Origin: Trichomonas vaginalis G3 | Taxonomy: Eukaryota > Parabasalia > Trichomonadida > Trichomonadidae | Direction of reading: 5' to 3' | DNA length: 64,000 nucleotides | Assembly (NCBI RefSeq): GCF_026262505.1 | Contig: NC_067204.1 | Location: 496,001-560,000 of the forward strand | Shown: positions 20,143 to 30,321 of the stretch, one piece after another | Layout of the letters: every line of letters begins with the position of its first letter | How positions within the stretch are numbered: the stretch's first letter is position 1 | Position numbers and translations under genes: made by a program | The notes under the pieces: model-generated | Told to the model about the DNA's origin: nothing | The model's database searches: none | The model's input: the letters and a program-made list of their open reading frames with translations, nothing else

Positions 20143-21735
20143 TCAAACATTTTGATAAACGAGTTTTCCACCGAGATAAGTTTTCAATGGTCGAATCAAG
20201 TGGAGATTATGGACATCGCATGTGAAAATATCTTTATCCCAAATTACGAAATCTGATATCATATCTTTTTTGATTTGTCCTTTTTTGTTTTCTTCAAATG
20301 ATGCGTACGCGCCATTTATCGTATAACTCTTTATCGCTTCTTCTATCGTTAATCCTTGATCAGGGAGATAAGGTTCAAATTTTCCTTTAATATCTTGACG
20401 AGTAACAGCGCATTGGATGCCCGCCATTGGGTTTGGAGTCTCCACAGGACAGCCCGATCCATTACTAATGTTAACTCCCGAGTCTTGAAGAGTTTTGAAA
20501 TTATAAGAAAATTTCGCTCTTTCTTCGCCAATTCTTTGTTTAACAATGGTGATATCATAGTCAATGAACGCTAATAACTTGAGCTCAGTGAACTTCTTTA
20601 GTATTTCTTTGTCCATTATTTGGCAATGAACAATTCCATGGCGAATATCCGGCTTTGGATTCTCTTTAGATACTTTCTCTATTGTATTAATCAGCATTTT
20701 CATTATGCCATCGCCAATTGCGTGTATTGCAACTTGAATATTATTATTATGAGCGATTTTTATTAAATTTTCCAGCAGTTCTTGCTTGTAGACCAATATA
20801 CCGATCTTGGATGGATCATCACTGTACGGTTCTTGCAAAAATGCCGTTCTGGCGCCGAGAGATCCGTCTCCTAAGAGTTTTAGTGGTCCGATCTTGAATT
20901 TATCGCTACCGAAGCCAGTTTTGTATCCTTTAGAGATAAAACCTTCCAATGCTTCTGGAGTTTTGATCTGGGATTGTTGATTAATTCGAACATTTAATTT
21001 TCCTTCTTTTTCTAGCTCTTGATAAGCTTGAATGACTGTATCGTATGGAACATCGAAACATGTGAAGTCATCTGACTGAGCAGAAGTAATTCCGAACTGA
21101 TTTAGTTTTGTTGTTGCAGAAAAAAGCATTTTCTTAATATCTTCGAGGGTTGGCTTTGGAACTACTTTATATACCATGTATTGAGCATTTTCTTTAACAA
21201 TACCTGTAAGTTTTCCGTTTGAATCTTTTTCAATTTCGCCTCCTTCTGGATTTGGCGTATTTTCGTTGATATTGGCTAATGAAAGACCTAGAGAATTGAC
21301 ACATGTAACGTGAAAACACACTCTCATGATGTAAATAGGATAATCTTTTGAAATTAAATCTAAATCTTCTTTGGTTGGAAATCTTTTTTCTTTTATGAAG
21401 TAGTCTTGGTTCCATCCTCTCCCAATGATCCATTTTCCTTTTTCTGGTTTTTCTTTGTCGATATAATTTTGAAATCTTTGAATAATTTCTTCAATTTATT
21501 GGGATCCGACAAGATCTACCATTGTAAGAGAATACCCATATCCAAGGATATGTAAATGTGAATCATTAAATCCAGCAGTTACTGTTTTTCCATTAAAATC
21601 AATTTCTTTATCATGAGGAATTAATTTAAGCGAATCATAGCTACCAACATCTAAAAATTTCCCATCCTCTTCAATAAAAGAGTCTACAGTGTTTGTTCCA
21701 GTGTAGATTTTTCCATTAAAATATAAAATCTTCAT
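20143..21735 (-). pseudogene. Amidohydrolase (YtcJ-type) with one in-frame stop
   Basis: One frame runs from the ATG at 21735 to 20143 (531 codons) and is interrupted only by a TAA at codon 80 (21496-21498). Visible family features include the metal-binding HxH pair in NDSHLHILG (about residue 60), GDGSLGARTAFL, VAIHAIGDG, RHGIVHCQIM and the C-terminal IEEAIKSYTINGAYAS. This layout matches the metal-dependent YtcJ/AepA-like amidohydrolases, which are mostly bacterial. The canonical GSDxPVE motif reads GSGCPVE near 20455, so a usual metal or catalytic Asp is replaced by Gly. Both oddities point to a recently inactivated gene, though the rest of the frame is open. An initiator box lies 14 bases upstream of the ATG. 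The bacterial affinity suggests old lateral transfer (inference). Confidence 0.8.
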
Positions 21736-21743
21736 AAAAATAA

Positions 21744-21751
21744 AAAAGTGA
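21744..21751 (-). promoter_or_regulatory. Initiator box of the amidohydrolase gene
   Basis: TCACTTTT on the minus strand with the predicted +1 A at 21749, 14 bases before the ATG. It matches the trichomonad initiator consensus. Confidence 0.65.
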
Positions 21752-21916
21752 CATCAATGATAAAACCAGATCTTGAAAATATAATCTCTGGATCATGAAC
21801 AATAAAATCCATTCAATATAATTTTTCGTCACTTTTATATCATACAATAATCAACATCGTAATCATTTTTATTACTTAGATTCATTGTTTTTGATTTATA
21901 GAAAGATATATAATGT

Positions 21917-24472
21917 TTATTCGAAATGAAGGGACCACTCTTCATTAAGCATCAGATGGCAATTGATTGTTGTCACTCCATCAGCGAATTCAAATTCAAA
22001 CTGATTTCCTTTGTCGTCAGAAATCTTTGATGGTTTGAAATTCAGAACAGCTCTAATTTTTTCTACAAAAACATCGTAATTCTGAGCGAAATCATTTTCT
22101 TTCGACAAGTTCTTGTTTGTCATGACCTTGTCTTCGTAAAGAAACTCTCTGTACACATTCTTCTTTTCGAAATCGAGAGACAGTCCGTCATCATCGTAGA
22201 ACCTTCCATTTGCCTTTCCTTCTCCATCCAAAGCAAAAATCAGAGAAATTGGGAAATGAGACATGTCGGTGCTCGTTTTTGCATATTTCTCTCGCTTGGA
22301 AACAACCTTTCCTTCTCTCAACAACAATAATGTTCTGCCGTCATCAAATGCTGCAATGTCAGATGTCACTTTTTGAAGTGAAGTGAAATAATAAAAAATA
22401 TTTTCTTTTGGAATTACGAATTTTCTTTCTTTTTCTATTTCGTCGAAGAAAGGAACGACCAAAAGCGAATCTCCGAGCATAAACTCATCATCAATCTCAG
22501 AATACTCGTCATTTTCGTATTCCAAAAATAAAGGTCTCAAAAGTGGCAAACTGTTTTCATTTGACACTTTTGCTAAAGTATAGAAATATGTCAGCATCTT
22601 ATATCTTTCAATTACGCTTTCTCTCATTAGCTGCCTGTATTTCTCGGACTTTCTCGCGTAGATTTCCCTTCTGTCAGATTCCCAGCAGCTGTGTTCTCTG
22701 AAGAAAGGGAGAGTGAACGCACAAATCTGGTACCAGCGGGCAAGTAACTTGTCGTCTGGCTCGTTGTTGAAGAATCCGCCGACATCGGATCCGCTGTACG
22801 TGATGCCGCAGAGGCCGTACTGGAGGCACATTAAGCAGGCGCTCTTGAGGTAGCGGTAGGAATTCATGTTATCTCCGGACCAGACAGCGGAGAATTTCTG
22901 GGTTCCGGCGAAGAAGGAGCGAGTGAGGACGAATGGGCGCTTGTTTGTTTTCTCTAGACCGCGGAATGTTGACATGGAATTCAGAAATCCGTACAAGTTG
23001 TGGACTTCTCTCTCTTCTGTGTTGTCCACATGGAGGCAATCCCTTGGAATGGATGTATCTGGGCCTCCGAAACAGGAGATTTCGTTCATGTCATTCCAAA
23101 TGTAAACATTTTGTGGAGTATTCGCATAAAGAGACGCCCACCACTTCTGCGTTTCTTCATTCAAGAAATCAGGCCATGAGGAAAGACCTGGCCAGCATTG
23201 ACCTCTAAAAAGTGACAAATCTGGATTTTTGATGAATAAATCTTTAGATTTGCACTCTGTGTACACTTTGTAGTTCTCATCAACTTTCAGATGCGGATCA
23301 ATAATTGTGACGATTTTGCGGTTTTGATCGTCAAAATTTTCAATCATTTTCTGATGAGTTGGGAAATTTTTTTCATCCCATGTGAAATATCGTTTTCCAT
23401 CAGTGTAATCGATATCTAACCACATGACATCGTGTGGAACATCGAAATCATCAAGCGATTTAGATACCGTGGTCAGCTCTTCTTCAGAAAGATAAGACCA
23501 GCGACATTGATGATATGCGTAACTAAATCTCGGCCAAAGATATGGACGACCGGTGAGTTGAGTGTATCTGTCGATGACAAATCTGTTTGTACCTGAGAAG
23601 AAGTAGAAATCAATGAATCCGCCTTCAGAAATAAATCTCATTTCGGAATTCTTCGTTTTGTTGATATCTACCCACGTCTCTGAGGAGTTTGCCCACAGCA
23701 AGCCAGTTGTTCTGTATTTAGAATGTACAAAACTGTATGGAATTGCGCCATACATCGCCATTGGACTGTCTAAGTGGTAGCTGTTGATATCTGAGTTGTA
23801 GAATCTGATTGGCTCGCCATCTACTGTCGATCCTATTGATAATGGTAGCGTGTGTGAAGCTAAACCTGAGATATGATTTGATCCGAAGAAAGTAAAGGAC
23901 ATTGCGACTGATGTTGGACCATTCTTGATTGGATCTTCGAAGTTATTGAACTTGTATGGCTCAAATAGCTCTGGATATTTCTCTTTTGAGCGGTTTTGTT
24001 CAAATACTGCTTTATCATCAAAGTTTGCAGCGAAAGACTCTCCGTTTTCATCTTTGAGCATTATATAGAATGGGTTGTAGTTTATGATGAGTTCTTTGCT
24101 GTCAAAATTGAAATTTGCTTGTTTTTCATTTTTCGAAAATTTGACATTCATATTGGGCTTTAACGATGATTGCTCGATGATGTTCTCGTTCGTGGAGATG
24201 TTATATCTTGTAAATTTCTCTGATTTTTCTGGAGAAATTATTACGTGAGCAATTGAGAGTTTTGAGATTGTGACCATGAGTAATAGGTATTCATCGTATG
24301 TTTTATCATGGATCCTTGCACTCAGCATGAAAGGATTTTGAATTACTGAATCTGGAACAATTTCCCATTTTTGTTCCTTGACAAAGCGATTCCTGCAACA
24401 GAAAGGTGACTGTGAAGACTTCCTGTATAAGGATGGATTCAGTTGATCATAAGATTCGAATGGTAAATTCAT
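21917..24472 (-). CDS. GH31 alpha-glucosidase (glucosidase II alpha-like)
   Basis: 851 residues from the ATG at 24472. An initiator-like TCAATTTT ends about 5 bases upstream, and the longer frame to 24529 begins with TTG. GH31 landmarks in order are a Cys-containing N-terminus (SPFCCRNRF), the GH31 N-domain segment YGAIPYSFVHS, RPYLWPRFSYAYHQCRWSY, DVMWLDIDYTDGKRYFTWD, the nucleophile motif WNDMNE (Asp about residue 461), LTRSFFAGTQKFSAVWSGDN with the likely acid/base Asp, SGSDVGGFF, and FFREHS. These match glucosidase II alpha/neutral alpha-glucosidases, which hydrolyse alpha-linked glucose. With this start no signal peptide is seen, so ER placement as in classical glucosidase II is doubtful and a cytosolic alpha-glucosidase is possible. 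It is divergent from the discoidin-like gene 127 bases away. Confidence 0.9.
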   Translation of the reverse strand: MNLPFESYDQLNPSLYRKSSQSPFCCRNRFVKEQKWEIVPDSVIQNPFMLSARIHDKTYDEYLLLMVTISKLSIAHVIISPEKSEKFTRYNISTNENIIEQSSLKPNMNVKFSKNEKQANFNFDSKELIINYNPFYIMLKDENGESFAANFDDKAVFEQNRSKEKYPELFEPYKFNNFEDPIKNGPTSVAMSFTFFGSNHISGLASHTLPLSIGSTVDGEPIRFYNSDINSYHLDSPMAMYGAIPYSFVHSKYRTTGLLWANSSETWVDINKTKNSEMRFISEGGFIDFYFFSGTNRFVIDRYTQLTGRPYLWPRFSYAYHQCRWSYLSEEELTTVSKSLDDFDVPHDVMWLDIDYTDGKRYFTWDEKNFPTHQKMIENFDDQNRKIVTIIDPHLKVDENYKVYTECKSKDLFIKNPDLSLFRGQCWPGLSSWPDFLNEETQKWWASLYANTPQNVYIWNDMNEISCFGGPDTSIPRDCLHVDNTEEREVHNLYGFLNSMSTFRGLEKTNKRPFVLTRSFFAGTQKFSAVWSGDNMNSYRYLKSACLMCLQYGLCGITYSGSDVGGFFNNEPDDKLLARWYQICAFTLPFFREHSCWESDRREIYARKSEKYRQLMRESVIERYKMLTYFYTLAKVSNENSLPLLRPLFLEYENDEYSEIDDEFMLGDSLLVVPFFDEIEKERKFVIPKENIFYYFTSLQKVTSDIAAFDDGRTLLLLREGKVVSKREKYAKTSTDMSHFPISLIFALDGEGKANGRFYDDDGLSLDFEKKNVYREFLYEDKVMTNKNLSKENDFAQNYDVFVEKIRAVLNFKPSKISDDKGNQFEFEFADGVTTINCHLMLNEEWSLHFE

Positions 24473-24599
24473 TTTTAAAAAATTGACGATAAGAAAAATA
24501 TTTTTCTGAGCAATAATCGTTCTGATCAATTACAAATGTTTCATTTGATCATATAATAAAATTATATTTATAAAGATGAAATGACACTTTTTATTTAAA

Positions 24600-25268
24600 A
24601 TGTTTTCGTTTCTTTTATTGTCTTTTATTTCATGCAATGAAAAAGAAAAGATCTTCAAACAAGTATATAACAACAAGATAATTGTTCTAGATGCTAGTGG
24701 GTCATCCAAACAAGACATAAATGGTTCATTGCAAATGACTAAGCCAGAATACGCAATTTATCCATGGAATAAGAGATATGATTGGTGCTCTAACTGTGGA
24801 AAGACATATTCTGACCACCCTTACCTTACATTTTCCTTAAAAAATAAGAAATTCAAAGTTTCCGGCTATTTCCTTCGTGCTGGATGCTGCTATAGTCGTT
24901 GCTGCTGCGAAGATAATGGATACTGCGTTCATTGTTGCCTGTTTAGCTGGGCTCTTCAGATTTCTAACGATAACAAGACTTGGACCGATATCCACAAGAT
25001 AGAAAAGGACTACGAGATGAGATATTGCAAAGAGAAGAGCTACAACTTCGATAAAACATATGAAGCTAAGTACATTAGGCTTATCCAGACAGAAGCTTGC
25101 CCTGGAGATCCCCCATGCATTGCATTGAACCAAATCGAATTTTTCGGATCTGTAATAGACGAGGGAATTCAGGATGATGAAGAAAATTTTGTTTCATACC
25201 ACGATGATGACGATGATGTCAGTATCATTGGACATATCTCAAAGAATGGTAATGTAAAGGTTAATTAA
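24600..25268 (+). CDS. Secreted Cys-rich discoidin-like (F5/8 type C) protein, copy 1
   Basis: 222 residues. A short hydrophobic signal-like start (MFSFLLLSFISC) is followed by one discoidin-like domain: ASGSSKQDINGS, TKPEYAIYPW, the strand KFKVSGYFLRAG, WALQISNDNKTWTDIH, YEAKYIRLIQT and ALNQIEFFG are the usual F5/8C landmarks. A Cys-rich insert (YDWCSNC, then GCCYSRCCCEDNGYCVHCC) brings about 13 cysteines and is not part of standard discoidin domains. The C-terminus is an acidic tail, HDDDDDVSIIGHISKNG, nearly identical in three paralogues in this window. No membrane anchor is seen, so secretion is predicted. F5/8C domains often bind glycans or lipids; the ligand here is unknown. An initiator-like GACACTTTTT lies about 12 bases upstream of the ATG. 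Confidence 0.8.
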   Translation: MFSFLLLSFISCNEKEKIFKQVYNNKIIVLDASGSSKQDINGSLQMTKPEYAIYPWNKRYDWCSNCGKTYSDHPYLTFSLKNKKFKVSGYFLRAGCCYSRCCCEDNGYCVHCCLFSWALQISNDNKTWTDIHKIEKDYEMRYCKEKSYNFDKTYEAKYIRLIQTEACPGDPPCIALNQIEFFGSVIDEGIQDDEENFVSYHDDDDDVSIIGHISKNGNVKVN

Positions 25269-25583
25269 TATTTTAGTATTTGATAATTGTCTTATAAATG
25301 ATATTTCTTAAATAATTTTTATTTTCCAACAATTATGATTTCTGGTATTATTCTCAAACCAATGCTAATAGTTTCCCTTCTCAAAGAATGAAAAGTGAAG
25401 AAATTAGGCCTGAATATTTCATATTTTGTAATCACTGAGTGCTAAAATATTCAAAAATCGTGTAATTGTTGATTTTGATTTACAAGGACTTTAGAGATTT
25501 GATCAGAGAAGTAATGAATTACGATGAATTTTATATAAAAAGTGATAAAAAACATATAAAATGGTTTTAGTAAAACGGCGTGA
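25269..25583 (+). other. Spacer between the first discoidin-like gene and the first LRR gene
   Basis: AT-rich; no coding sequence seen. A short ATG-stop frame at 25561 ends just before the next gene's ATG. No clear initiator box is present. Confidence 0.5.
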
Positions 25584-26357
25584 ATGTCTAGTGAGACAGT
25601 AGAAATTGATTATACCACCAGCGATATTGTTACAATTCCAGATCATGTAGATAAAAATGCAGTTAAATATATTAATGTTCACAAGGAATTCAAAAAGGTA
25701 CCTTTTGGAGCATTTGCAAACATGCCAAACCTACTTAATGTTGCACTTCCTAATAGTATGGAAGGGTTTGATGATAATATCTTTATATCATCTGAAACAG
25801 CAATGCCACGCTTCTATATTCCGCCTAAAGTTAATAAATTACACGTAGAAAATTCATTTGATTTTGCTTGTCTTGAAAGCTTTGATGTTGACCCTAGAAA
25901 TCCCTCTTTTACTTCTGAAAATGGTGTTTTGTATTCAAGAGATAAGAAAACATTGATTTCATTCCCTCTTTGTCGTAAAGTTTCCTCGTTCACAGTGCCA
26001 GATTCTGTAGAAAATCTGTATTTTGCAGCATTTAACAGAGCTAGATATCTCGAAAGAATTGTTTTCCCTACTTCAATAACTAATATGAGTAATGAATTCT
26101 GCTTCGGTAATGGAGATGTTTTGAAGCAAATTTTGGTTTATAGAAACACTAATCAAAAGAAGCCTTACATTGGAAATTCATTTGAGGAGACTACTTTCCA
26201 GAAAGAGGATATAGTTTATATTTATCCATCTAAAGTTAAAAAGCCAAATGAAGTATTTTCATTCAGTTTTAATATTATCTTGGCTTGTTTAGAATTGTCG
26301 AACGATTTTTCACAAAATTACACTAGATTGTCTTATCAAAGCTTAGGAATAATATAA
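25584..26357 (+). CDS. Short BspA-type leucine-rich-repeat protein, copy 1
   Basis: 257 residues. After an N-terminal segment that ends IVTIPDHVDKNAVKYINV, several LRR_5-type repeats are seen (FGAFANMPNLLNVALP, then FTVPDSVENLYFAAFNRARYLERIVFP), with the typical F-x-x-x-x-L-x-x-I-x-F-P spacing of Treponema-BspA-like proteins abundant in trichomonads. A conserved block DVDPRNPSFTSENGVLYSRD precedes them. There is no signal peptide, and the end has one hydrophobic stretch (SFNIILACLEL). It sits 315 bases downstream of a discoidin-like gene on the same strand. A second LRR paralogue (31641-32366) is head-to-head with another discoidin-like gene. BspA-like proteins usually act in adhesion, but here surface location is not obvious. 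Confidence 0.82.
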   Translation: MSSETVEIDYTTSDIVTIPDHVDKNAVKYINVHKEFKKVPFGAFANMPNLLNVALPNSMEGFDDNIFISSETAMPRFYIPPKVNKLHVENSFDFACLESFDVDPRNPSFTSENGVLYSRDKKTLISFPLCRKVSSFTVPDSVENLYFAAFNRARYLERIVFPTSITNMSNEFCFGNGDVLKQILVYRNTNQKKPYIGNSFEETTFQKEDIVYIYPSKVKKPNEVFSFSFNIILACLELSNDFSQNYTRLSYQSLGII

Positions 26358-26373
26358 AATATTTTTATTTATT

Positions 26374-26930
26374 TTATCTTCGTCTAATTATTCTAAACGC
26401 GTTATATAAATAGACAACGATATCTTGAGTCTTCATCGGAGTTGCAAGATCTTCAGATGGTTCTTTAGTTCTTGTTGGAACCTGATTGAGTGTAGGTGTT
26501 GAAGAAGGAGTTCTCTTTGGAATTGTAGATGGTGAAGGAGAAGGAGTTCTCTTTGGACTTTTAGATGGTGATGGAAAAGGAGTTCTTTCAGGGAGTCTCC
26601 CTGAGCATTCTGCAGTATTTAGGTGATATAAGCTAGTTTTAAAATAGATTGAGTTTTTTGTAGTGCAACTATATAATTTTTGCCTTATAGGATATGAACA
26701 TGAATCTATAATTAATTTACCACTTTGACAATAAAATAAATAATTTTTCACTGTATTACTATTGAAATCGCAATGGTAATATGTCAATTGACATCCATCC
26801 GATTGAAAGAAATGTAAACCAAAAAGCCATTGTTAACAATCCTGTATTGATCATTCCAAACATTGTAAAATTTACTAGTACCTGAGGCTGGAGTTCCAAA
26901 ATTCCATTGATTTACCATTCATAGGCAAAC
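26374..26930 (-). pseudogene. Pro/Ser/Thr-rich surface-protein remnant
   Basis: An open stretch of 137 codons ends at 26374 and carries KRTPSPSPS-type repeats (about residues 65-105), the sort of stalk seen in trichomonad surface proteins, then a short basic end (FRIIRRR). Upstream to about 26930 the minus strand is still coding-like in a shifted frame (ASGTSKFYNVWNDQYRIVNNG), and there is no ATG for the visible frame, so the gene is broken near 26790. The start lies further upstream and is lost or decayed. No membrane segment is evident in what remains. Product not named. Confidence 0.5.
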
Positions 26931-27777
26931 CCTAGAAAGGAATTGCTAGGTTAAAAAATTTGAAAATGTAAAGTATTCAATTTAAAATTTCTGACTATAT
27001 TATGGGCGTGTAGTGTCTACATAAAATTATTGACATCAATTCCTGCACATAAAATTACTCAGTCACACGTCTTGTACCTAATGACACTAACTTTCCATAT
27101 TTGAATGTGTCTTCTGATTTATTACTTTCCTTTGCTATCATTCTTTGACAATGTTATTGGAGTAGGCATTAGCAAGTTTTTTGGAGTAGGCATTTGAAAC
27201 TTCGTAGTCATTTTTGTGGAATCTATATTGAAGTTCTAGTGCTGCTGTTAATTTCATTTGAAAATAAAATGGAGATGTTTTTTGGAGATGGAGTGAAAAA
27301 TGATTTATCATGAGATGTCCCTATTTTGAAAATATATCCATCAGACATTCAAATATCACTACAACTTTAGTTTACATAAGAGCTGGATTACTGCTAAAGA
27401 ATACTTCTTGTACAATCCAATCTCTCTTCAATTTTTTATGAATGATCATATGAGTAAATATAATTTGTTTCGATGATTCAGGGGACTATAAAATATATTT
27501 ACTATTTAAAAATATAATTTGTTTCGAACATTGGAAATTATCCCCATTCCTTCGAAATAATTATAAAAACTACATCATATTATGACCAATTCCATAATCT
27601 TCTTAATTACTGTAAGTATGTACATGAAATTGTCTAAATCATTATAAGAATAAAATGATATCTCTTTTTATAAATAATAAATAAAAAAAAATTAGGAAAA
27701 AGGAAAAATATGAAACAATAAAAATGAAGTATAAGTAAAAATGTAAATGTTATACTAAAATAAACGTGTTGATCTGC
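26931..27777. other. Gene-free stretch with decayed coding traces
   Basis: On the minus strand around 27130-27200 there are Pro/Thr-rich coding traces (two TTGGAGTAGGCATT units on the plus strand). They may be further remains of the stalk protein. Otherwise AT-rich and featureless. Confidence 0.4.
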
Positions 27778-28437
27778 TTAAATCTTAGCATTCTTGCCGA
27801 TATGTCCGATTATGCTGATATCTTCATCGTCGTCGTGGAAAGAAACGAAATCTTCTTGTACATCGTTAATGTCATCATTTGCAACAACGTCTCCAATTAA
27901 GTCAAATTTGTTGATTGCGAGGCAAGGAGGTTCTCCAGGGCAGGCACTTGTTTGGAACACGCGGAAGTATCTGGCTGTATAAGTCTTGTCGAGCTTGTAA
28001 GATTTCTCACGGCAATACTTCATTTCGCTGTCTTTCTCTATGTGATGAATGTCTTTCCAAGTTTTGTTGTCGTCGGAGATCTGCAATGACCAGCTGTATA
28101 GGCAGCAATATACGCAGTATGAATCATCTTCGCAGCAGCATCCCCCGTAACAGCATCCTGCACGGACATAATAACCATCTATCTTCATCTTCTTATTTTT
28201 AATGGAAAATGTTATATAGGGATGATCATCGTATGTTTTTCCACAATTGGAGCACCAATCATAATCCTTATTCCAAGGATAAATTGCATATTCTGGTTTT
28301 GTTAACTGTAAACTGCTGTTAATGTACTGTTTTGATGATCCACTGACGTCAATGTCAATTACTTTATCATGGAAAACTCTTTGGAAAATACCTTTCTCTT
28401 GTTGACTTTTGGAAATGGAAAAAAGTAATGAAAGCAT
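27778..28437 (-). CDS. Secreted Cys-rich discoidin-like protein, copy 2
   Basis: 219 residues from the ATG at 28437; the frame extends to a GTG at 28452, but the ATG gives a clean signal-like start (MLSLLFSISKSQ). It has the same architecture as the copy at 24600: SGSSKQYINSSLQLTKPEY, YDWCSNC, a GCCYGGCCCEDDSYCVYCC insert, YSWSLQISDDNKTW, YTARYFRVFQT, and ALNKF-like LAINKFDLIG. The acidic C-terminal tail HDDDEDISIIGHIGKN is kept with conservative changes only. The upstream box reads GTGACAAATATTTCT, initiator-like but not the TCACTTTT form. It is one of four paralogues, on the opposite strand from the other three. Confidence 0.8.
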   Translation of the reverse strand: MLSLLFSISKSQQEKGIFQRVFHDKVIDIDVSGSSKQYINSSLQLTKPEYAIYPWNKDYDWCSNCGKTYDDHPYITFSIKNKKMKIDGYYVRAGCCYGGCCCEDDSYCVYCCLYSWSLQISDDNKTWKDIHHIEKDSEMKYCREKSYKLDKTYTARYFRVFQTSACPGEPPCLAINKFDLIGDVVANDDINDVQEDFVSFHDDDEDISIIGHIGKNAKI

Positions 28438-28849
28438 AGAAATATTTGTCACTTTTTCTATCTGAAATGAAGCACCAAGAAATCAGCATGAAAATGATAA
28501 TATGTTCAAAGATGGCTATTCTTCGATAAATACCAAACATTTGTTAAAATTGCACTTTATTTAGAAATCAATAATCTGAATTATGGCTCATAACCTCATA
28601 AATGAAACAGAATAAGGATGTCAATTCGGAAAATTGTTTTCGTTTTAGGAGAATATAATTTTCCGTTTGGAAAATTTAAAAAGTGAGACGCGCAGGATTC
28701 GAACTTTATTAAAAGTTGATTTAAATATATTCTAGTGTGGAATCTAAGGATAATATCATATTTAAAATAAGAATATACGAGTTTAGGTAGTTTTATTTTT
28801 TTCGATAAATTTGAGAGTATGTACGTTTAGGGCATCAAAAGTGTCAATT

Positions 28850-28867
28850 CGCTCAGCGAAAGCTGAG
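28850..28867. repeat. Perfect 7-bp hairpin with GAAA loop
   Basis: GCTCAGC-GAAA-GCTGAGC. The same hairpin with compensating changes (GCTCGGC-GTTT-GCCGAGC) is at 30119-30136. Both are preceded by GTACGTTTA about 18-30 bases upstream. Confidence 0.75.
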
Positions 28868-30100
28868 CTAGCTTCGTTCTCGAAAGAATAGGGAAGGAGT
28901 GAAGGAGAGTCATACAGATATTGACACATTCATATCATTTCAACAAATTTTGATCAAATTGAAATTCAATGAAATTCAATTCACTTCATATCCTTCAGTC
29001 AGTACATTGACATCCTTCTACATCACAATTATAACTCGGGCATCAATAGTTCTACAACTAACTCAGAAAAAAACAAGATTTTTCCTTCCAGCTTACAGCT
29101 TTTAAAAAGTTTCGATGATAAAAATCACTCTACTCTTGTTTATCGATATGTTGTGATAGTAGGTAAACGTATTCTTATCGATTTTAATAAAAATATTTTT
29201 ACGAAAATCTGAGCCAATTACAGAGTTATTCATAAAGTCCATGATAACTGTAATTACTTCATCTTTGTTTTATATTTGAATAAACAATTTAATTTAATTT
29301 GCATAATATTTTTTGGTTGAAAGACAGGAAACTTAGTTGAGTTTGTATTATTTTTATCGTTTAATTCATCGTATCAGTGAGTGATCCAGATATTTAAGAT
29401 ATTTAGAAAAAAATTATTAATTTGATTAACAAATTTTAATCAAAATAGCAAAAATCTATTTGATAGCTGTAAGCAAATAATAATTTCTATTTCAACCAAA
29501 ATCACTTATTTTCATCTAAACGTATAAAATTGTCAATTTTATGAGAATAAATTGAAAATCTCATGAAATCTAAAGGAGAGTAATATTTTTCAATTTTCTT
29601 TTGTTCTTTGTCTCAAATATTTTCTATTGGGAATTTTCTTGTTATCAAAAAATAATTTTAATATTTGTTTATTTCATTACATACAATAAAATTTTAAAAA
29701 CTCTATTTCTTCACAAGAAAATTTTTTTCCTTCATATGAAGAAACATTTTGTTCTCCATTTGATGCTGAGTCTAAATCTCGATTTTTGAATTTTCTTCTT
29801 TCCAAATTTCTTTTTTCCAAATTAGAAGTTTAATTCAAATTTTCAATAGTTTATATATTTTCTCAAACCGTCTTAGATTTTCTCACTTTTTAGGGATTTT
29901 CTCTCAAAATATACAAAAATAGTAATACCAATACATGTGTCTAATATACTTTAAAACCATCGTGACAAAATTCAAAAACGAAGAGTTCTTCTCTCCAAAT
30001 AGAGATGCGAGTTTCCGAATTTTTTTAGCCCTGGGATGTCATAACCGCTGCGGTTTTGTAAAATTTGGGATAAATTTTGACAATCCATTTTTTGTGGGAT

Positions 30101-30144
30101 GTACGTTTATATCAATTTGCTCGGCGTTTGCCGAGCTATTGTAC
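30101..30144. repeat. Perfect hairpin flanked by GTAC ends
   Basis: GCTCGGC-GTTT-GCCGAGC at 30119-30136, extended by CAAT/ATTG and bounded by GTAC on each side (30101 and 30141). Compensatory partner of the 28850 hairpin. Confidence 0.75.
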
Positions 30145-30168
30145 AATCCTACTCGAATTCATTACGCA

Positions 30169-30312
30169 GCCCTGGTCACTCAAAGGCCGGGGCATACAAT
30201 TACAAAATAGTAGAGTGAGACTCTTCTAATTTCTTCCAATCACAAGGAAGATCTTAGAAGAGCCTCACTCTGCTCGAACACATTACGCAGCTCCTGCTCA
30301 ACAATGAGCAGG
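30169..30312. repeat. Three consecutive hairpins with ATTACGCAGC linkers
   Basis: Hairpin 1 is GCCCTGG/CCGGGGC (30169-30193). Hairpin 2 (about 30211-30271) has AGAGTGAG/CTCACTCT, CTCTTCTAA/TTAGAAGAG and CTTCC/GGAAG stems in line. Hairpin 3 is CCTGCTCA-ACAA-TGAGCAGG (30293-30312). Hairpins 1 and 3 each follow an ATTACGCAGC linker (30161 and 30282). Confidence 0.75.
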
Positions 30313-30321
30313 TCTTACCAC

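Noticed and set aside
28685-28712. GTTCGAATCCTGC on the minus strand, resembling a tRNA T-arm
   Set aside because: The T-stem does not pair and no matching acceptor 5' strand or D-arm lies at the right distance. At most a tRNA fragment or chance B-box.
29601-30210. Hydrophobic plus-strand frames at 29.6-30.2 kb
   Set aside because: Composition is that of AT-rich random DNA (Phe/Lys/Leu runs), with no initiator box; the second overlaps the hairpin array.
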